Below, one piece after another: positions 21,403 through 29,896 of a DNA stretch of 64,000 nt; within the stretch, counting starts at the first letter, position 1, and each line of letters begins with the position of its first letter. Position numbers and translations under genes: made by a program. This DNA comes from Stutzerimonas stutzeri (GTDB taxonomy: Bacteria; Pseudomonadota; Gammaproteobacteria; Pseudomonadales; Pseudomonadaceae): NCBI RefSeq assembly GCF_019090095.1, contig NZ_JAGQFP010000002.1:1736001-1800000 (forward strand), given 5' to 3'. The notes beneath the pieces were generated by a model, which was not told the origin of the DNA, ran no database searches, and saw only the letters and a list, made by a program, of their open reading frames with translations.

Positions 21403-22536
21403 CTACCTTGCGTGCAGGTTGCCGATGACGGCCAACGTCTGTTCGATCACTTCCGCACGGGTGTAGAAGTGGGGCGACAACCGCACGCCTCCGCCGCGAA
21501 GCGCACAAACGATCTGCTCCGTTTTGAGCTGCTCGAACAGCGCCGCGTTATCCCAGCCATCGACTCTGAACGTGACGATCCCGGCGCGTCTTAGCGGATC
21601 GCTTGGGCTCAGCGGGGTAACGCCTGGCATGGCGGACAACGCGTGATGCAGGTGGTCGATGCGCTCGGCCAGCGCCTGGCCTACGTGGGCCATACCGACC
21701 TCTTCGAGCAGCGACAAGCTCGCTTCCAGCGCCATCGCACCGAGCATGTTGGGGCTGCCGCATTCGAACCGACGCGCGCTGCGCGCCGGCTGCCAGTCGA
21801 CGCGGTCGTAGTCGCCGGCATGCTCGAGCATGTGCCAGCCGTATTCATGGAGCTGCAATTGGTCGCGTAGGTCACTGCGGCAGTAAAAAACACCCAGCCC
21901 TTCGGGCCCCAGGAGCCACTTGTGCCCGTCCGCCATGGCGAAGGCGCATTTGTACTGCTGCACATCGAAAGGCAGCGCGCCGAGCTGCTGGATCGCGTCG
22001 ATGCACAGCAACACGCCACGCTGCTCACAGCCCTCACCCAGCCGGGGCAGGTCGAGCCGCAAGCCGCTGGCGTACTGAACGGCACTGATTGCCAGCAGGC
22101 GTACCTTGGGGCCGCAGGCCGCGAGCAGGGCGCCTTCCGGGTCGTCGCCCTTGAGGCTGACTTGAATCACCTCCACGCCTCGCGGCCGCAGCGCCTCCCA
22201 GACGACCCGATTGGAGGGGAATTCCTCGTCGCTGATGATGATCTGGTCGCCGGCTTTCCAGTCCAGGCCGAACGCGACGAATGACAGCGCCTCGGACGTG
22301 TTTTTCACCAGCGCGATGTCGGCAGGGGCGGGCGCGTTCAGCAACCGGGCCAGACGAACCCGCAGCCGGTTCTCGACCGTGAGCCACTGCGGGTAGTCGC
22401 GGGCACCGACTGTCATGTTCTGCTGGGCGAAGGCCGTCACCGCTTCGGTCGCGCGGCGAGGCCAGGGAGCGACGGCTGCGTGATTCAGGTATCGCAGCCC
22501 TTCGATATGAGGAAATTCGTCATTCAGTGAACTCAT
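21403..22536 (-). CDS. Class V PLP-dependent aminotransferase-fold enzyme
   Basis: A 377-residue cytoplasmic PLP enzyme of the cysteine desulfurase/isopenicillin epimerase fold. The PLP lysine lies in MADGHKWLLGPEGLGVFYC, the aspartate that binds the pyridine nitrogen in LCIDAIQQLGALP, and LNHAAVAPWP, KNTSEALSFVAFG and the C-terminal GGGVRLSPHFYT are family features. It lacks the SGTHCAQ loop with the catalytic cysteine present in the true desulfurase at 28580-29785, so sulfur release is unlikely; epimerase, lyase or transaminase activity is possible. The start at 22536 is tentative, with an alternative 6 codons upstream. It is divergent from a TetR regulator, which may control it. Confidence 0.8.
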   Translation of the reverse strand: MSSLNDEFPHIEGLRYLNHAAVAPWPRRATEAVTAFAQQNMTVGARDYPQWLTVENRLRVRLARLLNAPAPADIALVKNTSEALSFVAFGLDWKAGDQIIISDEEFPSNRVVWEALRPRGVEVIQVSLKGDDPEGALLAACGPKVRLLAISAVQYASGLRLDLPRLGEGCEQRGVLLCIDAIQQLGALPFDVQQYKCAFAMADGHKWLLGPEGLGVFYCRSDLRDQLQLHEYGWHMLEHAGDYDRVDWQPARSARRFECGSPNMLGAMALEASLSLLEEVGMAHVGQALAERIDHLHHALSAMPGVTPLSPSDPLRRAGIVTFRVDGWDNAALFEQLKTEQIVCALRGGGVRLSPHFYTRAEVIEQTLAVIGNLHAR

Positions 22537-22608
22537 GGGCGATGTTCCGTGCATTTTCTGACTAGATAGGCATAATCATCTGCTTCAATTTTCAAGCCGC
22601 AGTCTCCT

Positions 22609-23229
22609 ATGCAAAATGAACCTCGGAAGGTCCGTGAATTCCGCCGTCGCGAACAAGAAATTCTCGATACCGCGCTTCAGCTGTTCCTCGAACAAGGAGA
22701 GGACAGCGTCACCGTCGAGATGATCGCCGACAGGGTCGGCATCGGCAAAGGCACCATCTACAAGCACTTCAAGTCCAAGGCCGAAATCTACCTGCGGCTC
22801 ATGCTCGATTACGAGCGTGACCTGAACGAGCTGTTGCATTCGCCCAGCCTCGATCAGGACAAGGAAGCCCTGTCGCGCGCTTACTTCGAGTTCCGCATGC
22901 GTGATCCGCAGCGCTACCGCTTGTTCGACCGTCTCGAGGAAAAGGTGGTCAAGGGCAACCAGGTGCCGGACATGGTGGAGGAGCTGCACCGGATCCGCGC
23001 GTCGAATTTCGAACACCTTACGCAACTGATCAAGGGGCGTATCGAAGCAGGCAAGCTCGAAGACGTGCCGCCTTACTTCCATTACTGCGCGGCCTGGGCA
23101 TTGGTACACGGCGCCGTGGCGCTGTATCACTCGCCGTTCTGGAGCAACGTTCTCGAGGATCAGGAAGGCTTCTTCCAGTTCCTGATGGATATCGGCGTGC
23201 GCATGGGGAACAAGCGCAAGCGCGACTAG
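22609..23229 (+). CDS. TetR/AcrR-family regulator, PvrA-like
   Basis: A 206-residue one-component repressor. The N-terminal helix-turn-helix covers about 10-60, with the signature VTVEMIADRVGIGKGTIYKHFKSKAEIY, and the rest is an all-helical ligand-binding domain. Gene context (near tatD, followed by a DUF4823 lipoprotein and DUF1285) and sequence recall P. aeruginosa PA2957, described as PvrA, a long-chain fatty acid-responsive regulator. That identification is from memory. No Shine-Dalgarno sequence is visible before the ATG. The divergent class V enzyme and the gene itself share a 72-base region where an operator would be expected. Confidence 0.8.
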   Translation: MQNEPRKVREFRRREQEILDTALQLFLEQGEDSVTVEMIADRVGIGKGTIYKHFKSKAEIYLRLMLDYERDLNELLHSPSLDQDKEALSRAYFEFRMRDPQRYRLFDRLEEKVVKGNQVPDMVEELHRIRASNFEHLTQLIKGRIEAGKLEDVPPYFHYCAAWALVHGAVALYHSPFWSNVLEDQEGFFQFLMDIGVRMGNKRKRD

Positions 23230-23237
23230 CCGGCTGC

Positions 23238-23263
23238 CGCCAGGCCACGTGCATTGCCTGGCG
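23238..23263. repeat. Perfect 8-bp inverted repeat after the TetR gene
   Basis: CGCCAGGC and GCCTGGCG flank a 10-base loop, starting 8 bases after the stop codon. The position suits a transcript end but no T run follows. The 264-base gap holds a second, wider inverted repeat (GGCGAGC/GCTCGCC near 23362-23392) and no gene I can support. Confidence 0.45.
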
Positions 23264-23493
23264 AACACGCGGATCCTGCCGCAAGGGCGCCCAACATTGC
23301 TCTCGCTTCGACTTGGCCGATGCCCTCGTAGGTCGTTGCTCCTAACGGATTGCAGACACTGAAGGCGAGCCCCAATCGTTCACCGCTGCTCGCCCGGTAT
23401 CGACATCTGCGACGCCCAGGTTGGCAGAGCTGGCGTGGTTAGTGCATTGCTTCGCCAGAATCGTCGGTTTTCAGTCAGTGGCAGGAGCAGCAA

Positions 23494-24096
23494 ATGAAAG
23501 TGGTTGGCCTTGTTGTGGCAATGCTCGTCTTGAGCGGCTGCATGAACGTCAGTGATCTGGCCGAGGGCGCTCGTTATCAGCTCAGCGACGTAGGTGTGCT
23601 CGACCACAGCGAAACCGTGCGGTCGACCTCCTGGCGTCTGCAGCCCGACTCGTTCATCTATATCGCGCAAGGCCATTTCGTCCCACCCGGCAACGCTTAT
23701 CCTCGGCCGAACGTGGTTGCCGAAGAAGCCTTCAAGGGCTTCGTCGAGTACTTTCCGCTGGTCAGGCGCGCAGCCGAACCGGCCGGACTGGATGAGGCAT
23801 TGAACCAAGCGCGGGCAGCTGGTGCCCATTACTTGCTATATACGCGATTCGCCGCGGCGGATGACCGGATCGGCAGCTTCGATGAGCTCAATGACCAGCG
23901 CGCGCTGGATCGCCTGGGTGTCGATACCAGTGTCATTCAGCTGATGCTGATCGAGACCGGAAACCACTATCTGGTCGATACCGCCCGCATCCGCAGTCGC
24001 GGTGGGTTGCTGAACATTTACGATGCGACGCCGCAGGTCTTGTTGGGACCGCCCTTGCGCGACTACGCCCGACGCCTGACAGGCCTCAGCCGTTAA
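23494..24096 (+). CDS. DUF4823 family lipoprotein
   Basis: A 200-residue predicted lipoprotein: the signal peptide MKVVGLVVAMLVLSGC ends in a lipobox (LSGC), with the acylated cysteine at residue 16 followed by Met-Asn, so outer-membrane sorting is likely. The remainder has no membrane segment and resembles the uncharacterised DUF4823 family of pseudomonads. A CAGGAGC ribosome-binding site precedes the ATG. It is followed after 9 bases by the DUF1285 gene, so the two form an operon downstream of the TetR regulator. Function unknown. Confidence 0.82.
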   Translation: MKVVGLVVAMLVLSGCMNVSDLAEGARYQLSDVGVLDHSETVRSTSWRLQPDSFIYIAQGHFVPPGNAYPRPNVVAEEAFKGFVEYFPLVRRAAEPAGLDEALNQARAAGAHYLLYTRFAAADDRIGSFDELNDQRALDRLGVDTSVIQLMLIETGNHYLVDTARIRSRGGLLNIYDATPQVLLGPPLRDYARRLTGLSR

Positions 24097-24105
24097 GGAG
24101 CGCAC

Positions 24106-24672
24106 ATGAGCGATGCTGGAAAAGCCGCGAACCTGCTCGATCAGATTGCCCAGTCCGGAAGCAAGGGCTTGCCGCCGGTGCACCTGTGGAACCCGCCATT
24201 TTGTGGCGATCTGGACATGCGGATCGCGCGTGACGGTCGCTGGTACTACATGGGTACGCCAATCGGGCGCCCGGCCATGGTTCGGCTGTTTTCCACCGTG
24301 ATTCGGCGGGACGGCGACGACTATTTCCTGGTGACGCCGGTGGAGAAGGTCGGCATTACCGTAGACGATGCGCCGTTCGTGGCCGTCGAGCTGTCGGTCG
24401 ATGGGGTGGGGGAGGCGCAGGTGCTGCGCTTCGTCACCAATGTCGGTGACGAAACCGAAGCGGGAGCGGAACACCCGATACGGGTCGAGATCGATCCGCA
24501 AACCCAGGAGCCGGCGCCCTATGTGCTGGTACGCGCGAACCTGGAAGCGCTGATTCATCGCAACGTGTTCTACCAGCTCGTCGAGCTGGCGGTGCCGCAG
24601 GATATCGAGGGTGTCAGTTGGCTGGGTGTCTGGAGCCATGGCCAGTTCTTTCCGATCGGGCGTGCCGAATAA
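24106..24672 (+). CDS. DUF1285 domain-containing protein
   Basis: A 188-residue soluble protein without signal peptide, with the conserved [31 protein letters not shown] segment and several Trp/Tyr/Phe residues typical of DUF1285. Structures in the family show a two-domain, beta-rich fold with lectin- or PH-like character, but no biochemical role is known. It starts 9 bases after the lipoprotein gene behind AAGGAG. It ends convergent with an unrelated minus-strand gene. Confidence 0.85.
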   Translation: MSDAGKAANLLDQIAQSGSKGLPPVHLWNPPFCGDLDMRIARDGRWYYMGTPIGRPAMVRLFSTVIRRDGDDYFLVTPVEKVGITVDDAPFVAVELSVDGVGEAQVLRFVTNVGDETEAGAEHPIRVEIDPQTQEPAPYVLVRANLEALIHRNVFYQLVELAVPQDIEGVSWLGVWSHGQFFPIGRAE

Positions 24673-24709
24673 CCTGAACGGAACGCAGCCTCTGGCCGCC
24701 TTGCGACGG

Positions 24710-24732
24710 AACGGGGCCGCTTCAGCCCCGTT
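24710..24732. terminator. Convergent hairpin, probable terminator
   Basis: AACGGGGC and GCCCCGTT form a perfect 8-bp stem around a 7-base loop, 38 bases after the DUF1285 stop and 10 bases from the end of the opposite gene. The T content downstream is low, so efficiency is uncertain. Confidence 0.5.
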
Positions 24733-24741
24733 GGCTTTCGC

Positions 24742-25113
24742 TCAATCAGTACGCCAGAGAATTTCCGCTTCGCCGCGCTCGCTGATGCTGATCCAGCGAT
24801 CGGCGTCCTCTACCGACTCCTCTTCCTGCCAGCCACCTGGCGCACAGCGAATTTCCACGCCCAGCGCCTGATAGGCCGCGCGGGCGCAGGCGACGTCGTC
24901 CTCCCATGGGGTCGCGTCGCTTTCCAGCAACAGGCTGTGCCACTTGCCGACGGCCTTGGGTAACCAGGTCACCGGTATGTCGCCAGCCTTGCACTTGAAG
25001 GTGTGGCCCTTGGGCTGCCAGGGAGAGCAGGGCCCGACAGCCTGGTCGAGCCATTGGGTTACGGCGTCCTGGCTGGCGTCCCTGAGGTAGATCTCGATGT
25101 CCGGTTGACGCAT
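24742..25113 (-). CDS. Conserved hypothetical protein
   Basis: A 123-residue soluble protein of unknown function starting MRQPDIEIYLRDASQDAVTQWL. I see an alpha/beta pattern rich in tryptophan (DQAVGPCSPWQPKGHTFKCKAGD, KAVGKWHSLLLESDATPWEDD) with no catalytic motif I recognise. The start at 25113 is preferred to one 19 codons upstream because the upstream part is arginine/proline-rich and looks non-coding. It follows rlmA on the same strand after 90 bases and could be the last gene of the dapE-rlmA unit. P. aeruginosa has a similar small protein in the PA2954-2956 neighbourhood, as I remember it. Confidence 0.7.
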   Translation of the reverse strand: MRQPDIEIYLRDASQDAVTQWLDQAVGPCSPWQPKGHTFKCKAGDIPVTWLPKAVGKWHSLLLESDATPWEDDVACARAAYQALGVEIRCAPGGWQEEESVEDADRWISISERGEAEILWRTD

Positions 25114-25203
25114 GGGCGATGGCCTTGTCTGTGAGGTTGCGAGCCTGTGGCGGCTGGGGCGACGTGGCACCGGCCGCGTCAGGAGCGTCTTGTCTTGAAG
25201 GTT

Positions 25204-26010
25204 CTAGCGGTCTCGCTCGATCCAATCGTAGCGTATCGCAACCCGAACCTTGAGCGGTGTGTCGATCACCTTGGCGCGGCGTTCGGCGCTGGCGCGCCAG
25301 CCATGCGGGGTCATGGCCAGCAGATCGGCGCGGGCCTGGGCGTCATCGAGCAGCAACTCGTAGGTGAGCGTCTCGCTAGCCGCCAGGTGCATACCCTGAG
25401 GGATCAGCGACAGGTGCTTTTCGTCATCATAATCGCGTATTTCGTCGTACAGCAGACCGCGTAGTTCCCACAGATGCTCGCGAGTCGGCCCCATGCGCAG
25501 GAGGCCACCGCCGGGCGCGAGCAGGCGGTGGGCTTCGTCCCAGTCCAGCGGGCTGAAGACGCTGGCCAACAGAGTGCAGCTGCCATCGGCCAGCGGCACC
25601 CGCGCCATGCTCGCCACCAGCCATTCCAGCTGCGGCGCACGTTTGCAGGCACGTTTGATCGCTTCGCGAGAAATATCCAGCGCATAGCCATCGGCATCCG
25701 GCAGTGCCTGGGCGATCTGGGCGGTGTAGTACCCCTCGCCACAGCCGATATCCAACCAGCGCGTCGGCAATCGCTCACCCGCCAGCTGCGCCAGGCGCGC
25801 GGCCAGCGGCGCATAGTGGCCGCCGTCGAGAAAGCGCCGACGAGCCTCGACCATGGCTTGGTTGTCACCCGGCGCACGACTGTTCTTGTGCTGCACGGGC
25901 AGCAGGTTCAGGTAACCCTGGCGGGCGCGATCGAAGCGGTGATTGGCCGGGCAGGCGACGCCGTTGTCGACTGCCACGAGCGCGGCTTGGCAGAGCGGAC
26001 AGATCAGCAT
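25204..26010 (-). CDS. rlmA: 23S rRNA (guanine(745)-N1)-methyltransferase
   Basis: RlmA (RrmA) methylates G745 of 23S rRNA with S-adenosylmethionine. The 268-residue protein has an N-terminal zinc module (CPLC at 4-7, later ACPANHRF), the marker [18 protein letters not shown] and a Rossmann domain with [16 protein letters not shown] as SAM-binding motif I. It overlaps the end of dapE by 7 bases, so the two are translated together. Confidence 0.93.
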   Translation of the reverse strand: MLICPLCQAALVAVDNGVACPANHRFDRARQGYLNLLPVQHKNSRAPGDNQAMVEARRRFLDGGHYAPLAARLAQLAGERLPTRWLDIGCGEGYYTAQIAQALPDADGYALDISREAIKRACKRAPQLEWLVASMARVPLADGSCTLLASVFSPLDWDEAHRLLAPGGGLLRMGPTREHLWELRGLLYDEIRDYDDEKHLSLIPQGMHLAASETLTYELLLDDAQARADLLAMTPHGWRASAERRAKVIDTPLKVRVAIRYDWIERDR

Positions 26011-27152
26011 GCGAGCAGGTTGACCAGTGTCTGGTAATAGATTTCGGTCAGCAGATCGAGATCGCTGGCGAGGATGTGTTCGTCCACTTGATGGATCGTC
26101 GCGTTGACCGGGCCCAGCTCGACTACCTGGGTGCCGAGCGTGGCGATGAAACGCCCGTCGGACGTGCCGCCACTGGTCGAGGGGGTGGTCTCGCGCCCGG
26201 TGACGCTACGAATCGCGGCGGCCACGCCGTCGAGCAGTTCCCCCGGTTCGGTGAGAAAGGGCAGCCCCGACAGCGCCCAGTCGACGCTCCAATCCAGGCC
26301 GTGTTTGTCGAGAATCGCTGCGGTGCGTTGCTGCAAGGCTTCGACGGTGGACTCGGTGGAGAAACGGAAGTTGAACACCGCTTCCAGGGTGCCGGGAATC
26401 ACGTTGGTCGCGCCGGTGCCCGAATTCAGGTTAGAGATCTGGAAGCTGGTGGGTGGGAAAAACGGGTTGCCATCGTCCCAGTGCTCGGCAGCCAGTTCGG
26501 CCAGCGCGGGCGCGGCGAGGTGAATCGGGTTCTTCGCCAGGTGCGGGTAGGCCACATGGCCTTGCTGGCCGCGTACGGTCAGGGTGCCGCCGAGCGAGCC
26601 ACGGCGGCCATTCTTGACCACGTCGCCGACCTGGCTGGTGCTCGACGGCTCGCCGACAATGCACCAGTCCAGCCGCTGGCCGCGTTCGCGCAGGCGTTCG
26701 ACCACGGCCTTAGTGCCGTGGTGGGCCGGGCCTTCCTCGTCGCTGGTAATCAGAAAGGCGATCTGGCCCTTGTGGGTTGGATGAGTCGCGGTGAAGCGCT
26801 CCACGGCTACGATCATCGACGCCAGACTGCCCTTCATGTCCGCTGCACCACGGCCGTGGAGCATGCCGTGCTCGTCGATGCGTGCGGCGAAGGGCGGGTT
26901 GTGCCAGGCCTGTAGTGGGCCGGTGGGCACCACGTCGGTGTGACCGGCAAAGCAGAGTACCGGACCTTCATGACCGCGAATCGCCCAGAAGTTCTCGACG
27001 TCCTCGATGTGCATCGGCTCGATGGCGAAGCCGCAGGCGGCCAGACGCTCGCACATCAACTGCTGACAGCCCTCGTCCAGTGGCGTGACCGAAGGCCTGT
27101 TGATCAGCTCACAGGCGAGTTCGAGAGTGGGGGAGAGGGCGGCGGTACTCAT
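26004..27152 (-). CDS. dapE: Succinyl-diaminopimelate desuccinylase
   Basis: DapE removes succinate from N-succinyl-LL-diaminopimelate on the route to lysine and peptidoglycan mDAP. The 382-residue M20 metallopeptidase has the zinc ligands in GHTDVVPTG (His/Asp), [10 protein letters not shown] and SDEEGPA (Glu-Glu), and the C-terminal HQVDEH. The start ATG at 27152 is preferred; a GTG one codon upstream also reads in frame. It shares the window with dapD and dapC, though on separate transcripts, and leads rlmA. Confidence 0.95.
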   Translation of the reverse strand: MSTAALSPTLELACELINRPSVTPLDEGCQQLMCERLAACGFAIEPMHIEDVENFWAIRGHEGPVLCFAGHTDVVPTGPLQAWHNPPFAARIDEHGMLHGRGAADMKGSLASMIVAVERFTATHPTHKGQIAFLITSDEEGPAHHGTKAVVERLRERGQRLDWCIVGEPSSTSQVGDVVKNGRRGSLGGTLTVRGQQGHVAYPHLAKNPIHLAAPALAELAAEHWDDGNPFFPPTSFQISNLNSGTGATNVIPGTLEAVFNFRFSTESTVEALQQRTAAILDKHGLDWSVDWALSGLPFLTEPGELLDGVAAAIRSVTGRETTPSTSGGTSDGRFIATLGTQVVELGPVNATIHQVDEHILASDLDLLTEIYYQTLVNLLAC

Positions 27153-27310
27153 CACGGCTCCGGAGCGGGCGGGGGAAAGGGCGCCATATTAAATTAATTC
27201 GGCGAGCTGGGCGGCGCGAAAACGGATGCGATTGGCCAATCGCCGCCGCGGCGGCTGTGCCAGCCGGCGGCAAACCCAGGGCCTGGCTGGGAGCGGGCCG
27301 GTCGGCGCTC

Positions 27311-27316
27311 TATAAT
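27311..27316 (+). promoter_or_regulatory. -10 element of tcdA
   Basis: A perfect TATAAT lies 25 bases before the tcdA ATG. The sequence 17 bases upstream (TGGGAG) is a poor -35. Transcription would start near 27323. Confidence 0.5.
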
Positions 27317-27341
27317 CGGCCGATAATATTCGGGGGATCAC

Positions 27342-28160
27342 ATGGCAATTGACGATCAACGTTTCGGCGGCATCGCCCGTCTGTACGGTGCCCAGGGGCT
27401 CGAGCGCCTGGCCGCCGCCCATGTGGCGGTGGTCGGTATCGGCGGCGTCGGCTCGTGGGCGGCCGAAGCGCTGGCACGCAGTGGCGTGGGTGAGATCAGC
27501 CTGTTCGATCTGGATGACGTCTGCATCACCAATACCAATCGCCAGGTGCACGCGCTGGAGGGCGCGGTCGGCAAACCCAAGGTCGACGAGATGGCCGCGC
27601 GGATCAAGGCGATCAACCCAGCGTGCCGGGTGCACGCGGTGGCCGATTTCGTTACGCGTGAGACCATGGCCGAATACATCACTGAGCAGCTGGACTGCGT
27701 CATCGACTGCATCGACAGCGTGCCGGCCAAGGCCGCGTTGATCGCCTGGTGCAAGCGTCGCAAGATCCAGATCATCGCTACCGGAGGCGCGGGAGGGCAG
27801 GTCGATCCGACGCAGATTCAGGTCACCGATCTGAACAAGACCTTCAACGATCCGCTTGCGGCGAAGGTGCGATCGTTGCTGCGGCGCGAATATAACTTTT
27901 CGCGTACGCCGGGCCGCACCTACAGCGTGCCCTGCGTGTTTTCCACCGAGCAGCTGCGTTATCCCAAGCCGGACGGCGGTGTCTGTCAGAGCAAGAGTTT
28001 CGTGGGTGAAGGGGTCAAGCTCGACTGTGCCGGCGGTTTCGGCGCGGCGATGATGGTTACCGCGAGCTTTGGTCTGGTGGCGGCGGCGCGGGCCGTGGAC
28101 AAGCTGGTCGCAGGTGCGCGGCGGCCCGCCGAACGAACCCCGGGGCCGGCCAACCGTTGA
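27342..28160 (+). CDS. tcdA: tRNA threonylcarbamoyladenosine dehydratase
   Basis: TcdA (CsdL) cyclises t6A at position 37 of ANN-decoding tRNAs to ct6A using ATP. The 272-residue E1-like protein has the nucleotide loop VVGIGGVGSWAAEAL, the FDLDDVCITNTNRQ adenylate-site segment and cysteines in IDCIDS and SVPCVFSTE. Catalytic persulfide chemistry is linked to CsdA-CsdE in E. coli, and those two genes follow convergently with only 9 bases in between. Confidence 0.93.
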   Translation: MAIDDQRFGGIARLYGAQGLERLAAAHVAVVGIGGVGSWAAEALARSGVGEISLFDLDDVCITNTNRQVHALEGAVGKPKVDEMAARIKAINPACRVHAVADFVTRETMAEYITEQLDCVIDCIDSVPAKAALIAWCKRRKIQIIATGGAGGQVDPTQIQVTDLNKTFNDPLAAKVRSLLRREYNFSRTPGRTYSVPCVFSTEQLRYPKPDGGVCQSKSFVGEGVKLDCAGGFGAAMMVTASFGLVAAARAVDKLVAGARRPAERTPGPANR

Positions 28161-28169
28161 GTTCGGGGC

Positions 28170-28583
28170 TTAGTCTGTCGACGCCAGCGCGCGCATCCGC
28201 TCCAACACGGCGTTCATGCCGTTGGCTCGGGACGGGCTGAGCTGACGGGACAGCCCCAGCTGGCTGAACCACTCCGCCACATCGACGCGCTGCAGTTCGC
28301 GCGCCTCCAGCCCATCGACCCGGGCCAGCAGGACGGCGAGCAGGCCACGCAACAGCCGCGCCTCACTGGTGCCGCGGAAATGCCACTGACCGTCGCGGCG
28401 TTCGCCCACCAGCCAGACCTTGCTCTCGCAGCCCGCCACGAGATTGGCGTCGTTGCGCTCGGCATCGGCGAGCGGCTGCAGGCAATCACCCCATTGCATC
28501 AACAACCGAGCGCGCTGCTCCCAGCCTGCCGCCTGCTGAAAGCTGTGCAGGGCGTCCATCGCCGCTTCGGGCAGATCGTTCAT
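28170..28583 (-). CDS. csdE: SufE/CsdE family sulfur acceptor
   Basis: A 137-residue SufE-fold protein that accepts persulfide sulfur from its partner desulfurase and boosts its activity. The acceptor cysteine is in the conserved VAGCESKVWL segment, and LSPSRANGMNAVLERMRALA at the C-terminus is typical. It overlaps the csdA stop by 4 bases on the same strand, so CsdE pairs with that enzyme. No suf Fe-S scaffold genes are nearby, which favours CsdE over SufE. Confidence 0.9.
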   Translation of the reverse strand: MNDLPEAAMDALHSFQQAAGWEQRARLLMQWGDCLQPLADAERNDANLVAGCESKVWLVGERRDGQWHFRGTSEARLLRGLLAVLLARVDGLEARELQRVDVAEWFSQLGLSRQLSPSRANGMNAVLERMRALASTD

Positions 28584-29785
28584 CGCAGCAGGTCCAATGC
28601 CTGATCCAGCGCGCCGAAGAAGCGCCCCAGATCGTCGCCGTCGTTGTATAGCCCGAGCGATACCCGAGTCGCGCCTTCCAGCCCTAGCGACTTCAACAGC
28701 GGTTGTGCGCAGTGAGTGCCACTGCGCACGGCGATGCCCTGATCGGTGAGTAGGTGGGCCAGGTCGCCATGATGGATGCCATCCACGGTAAAACTGGCCA
28801 GGGCGACTTGCGGCTCGCCGAGCAGCCTGACGCCGTCGCGAGCCGCCAGCCCATTCAGCAGTTCGCGGTGCAACGCCTGTTCATGGGCCGCTACCGCCGT
28901 AGCGTCGAGCTTCGACAGGTAATCCAGTGTCGCGCCGAGGCCGATGACGCCACCGATGGGTGGGGTACCGGCTTCGAACCCCAGCGGGGCGGCGTGGAAC
29001 TCGGCGTGCTGGTAGTCGGCGATGCGGACCATTTCGCCGCCGAATTGCCAGTGCTTGAGCTTGAGCAGCGACTCGCCGCGCCCGTACAGTGCGCCGACGC
29101 CCTCCGGGCCGTAGAGCTTGTGGCAGGACAACACATAGAAATCGCAGGCCAGCGCCTGCATGTCGTGCCGACCATGCACCACGCCCTGCGCGCCGTCGAC
29201 CACTGTCAGGGCGCCTTGCGCCTTGGCCAGCGGGAGTAGCTCCAGCAGCGGTTGCCAGCAGCCGGTCACGTTGGACAACTGACTGACGGCCAGCAGGCGC
29301 GTGCGCGCGCCGATGAGCTGCCTGGCGGCATCCATGTCGATGCGCCCGCGGGCATCCAGCGGCAGCACGACCAGCCTGGCGCCGCGGCGCTTGGCCAATT
29401 GCTGCCAGGGCAGCAGATTGGCGTGATGCTCCAGGGCGCTGACGAGGATTTCGTCATCGGCTTCGATCAGGTGTTCAAGCCCGTAGGCGAGTAGATTGAG
29501 CGCCTCGGTGGCGCCGCGGGTGAAGACGATTTCGGTCGGGCAGGAGGCATTCAGCCATTTGGCCACCTTGACGCGTGCCTCCTCGAACGCGCGCGTCGCA
29601 CGTTCGGCTGGCTGGTGCTGGGCACGATGCACATTGGCGGTGCCGCAGGTGAAGTATCCCGTAAGGGCGTCGATCAGCGCCTGGGGTTTTTGCGCAGTGG
29701 CGGCACTGTCGAGATAGGTCTGACCCTGGGCTTCGAGGATGGCCAGAGCGGGGAAATCGGCACGCCAGGGGGATACAAGCGACAT
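28580..29785 (-). CDS. csdA: Cysteine desulfurase
   Basis: A 401-residue class V PLP enzyme that takes sulfur from cysteine to make a protein persulfide. The PLP lysine is in LSCHKLYGPEGVGALYG, the catalytic cysteine in the short loop RSGTHCAQPL (class II desulfurases, CsdA/SufS), and FTRGATEALNLLAYG is the N-terminal substrate motif. The csdA-csdE order and the nearby tcdA match the E. coli csd cluster. Sulfur may also feed Fe-S clusters or thiolation, which the sequence cannot show. Confidence 0.92.
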   Translation of the reverse strand: MSLVSPWRADFPALAILEAQGQTYLDSAATAQKPQALIDALTGYFTCGTANVHRAQHQPAERATRAFEEARVKVAKWLNASCPTEIVFTRGATEALNLLAYGLEHLIEADDEILVSALEHHANLLPWQQLAKRRGARLVVLPLDARGRIDMDAARQLIGARTRLLAVSQLSNVTGCWQPLLELLPLAKAQGALTVVDGAQGVVHGRHDMQALACDFYVLSCHKLYGPEGVGALYGRGESLLKLKHWQFGGEMVRIADYQHAEFHAAPLGFEAGTPPIGGVIGLGATLDYLSKLDATAVAAHEQALHRELLNGLAARDGVRLLGEPQVALASFTVDGIHHGDLAHLLTDQGIAVRSGTHCAQPLLKSLGLEGATRVSLGLYNDGDDLGRFFGALDQALDLLR

Positions 29786-29896
29786 CGTTTTCGTCCTATG
29801 GCTTTGTGCCCGAAGCGGCTGGAGGCCTTGGGTAGAGCGGGGCAGGGTTGCCCACCGGCCCAGCCTTGGCCTCCAGCGCTTCGATCTGTTTCCAGC

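Noticed and set aside
21253..21594. 113-residue open frame after the permease gene
   Set aside because: It has an AGGAG site but runs into the 3' end of the class V gene on the other strand and its residues resemble nothing known.
19615..23493. Small RNA RgsA, expected near tatD and the TetR gene
   Set aside because: I found no sequence that I can identify as RgsA and no TGTAAG-N6-CTTACA box; a covariance search is needed before any call.
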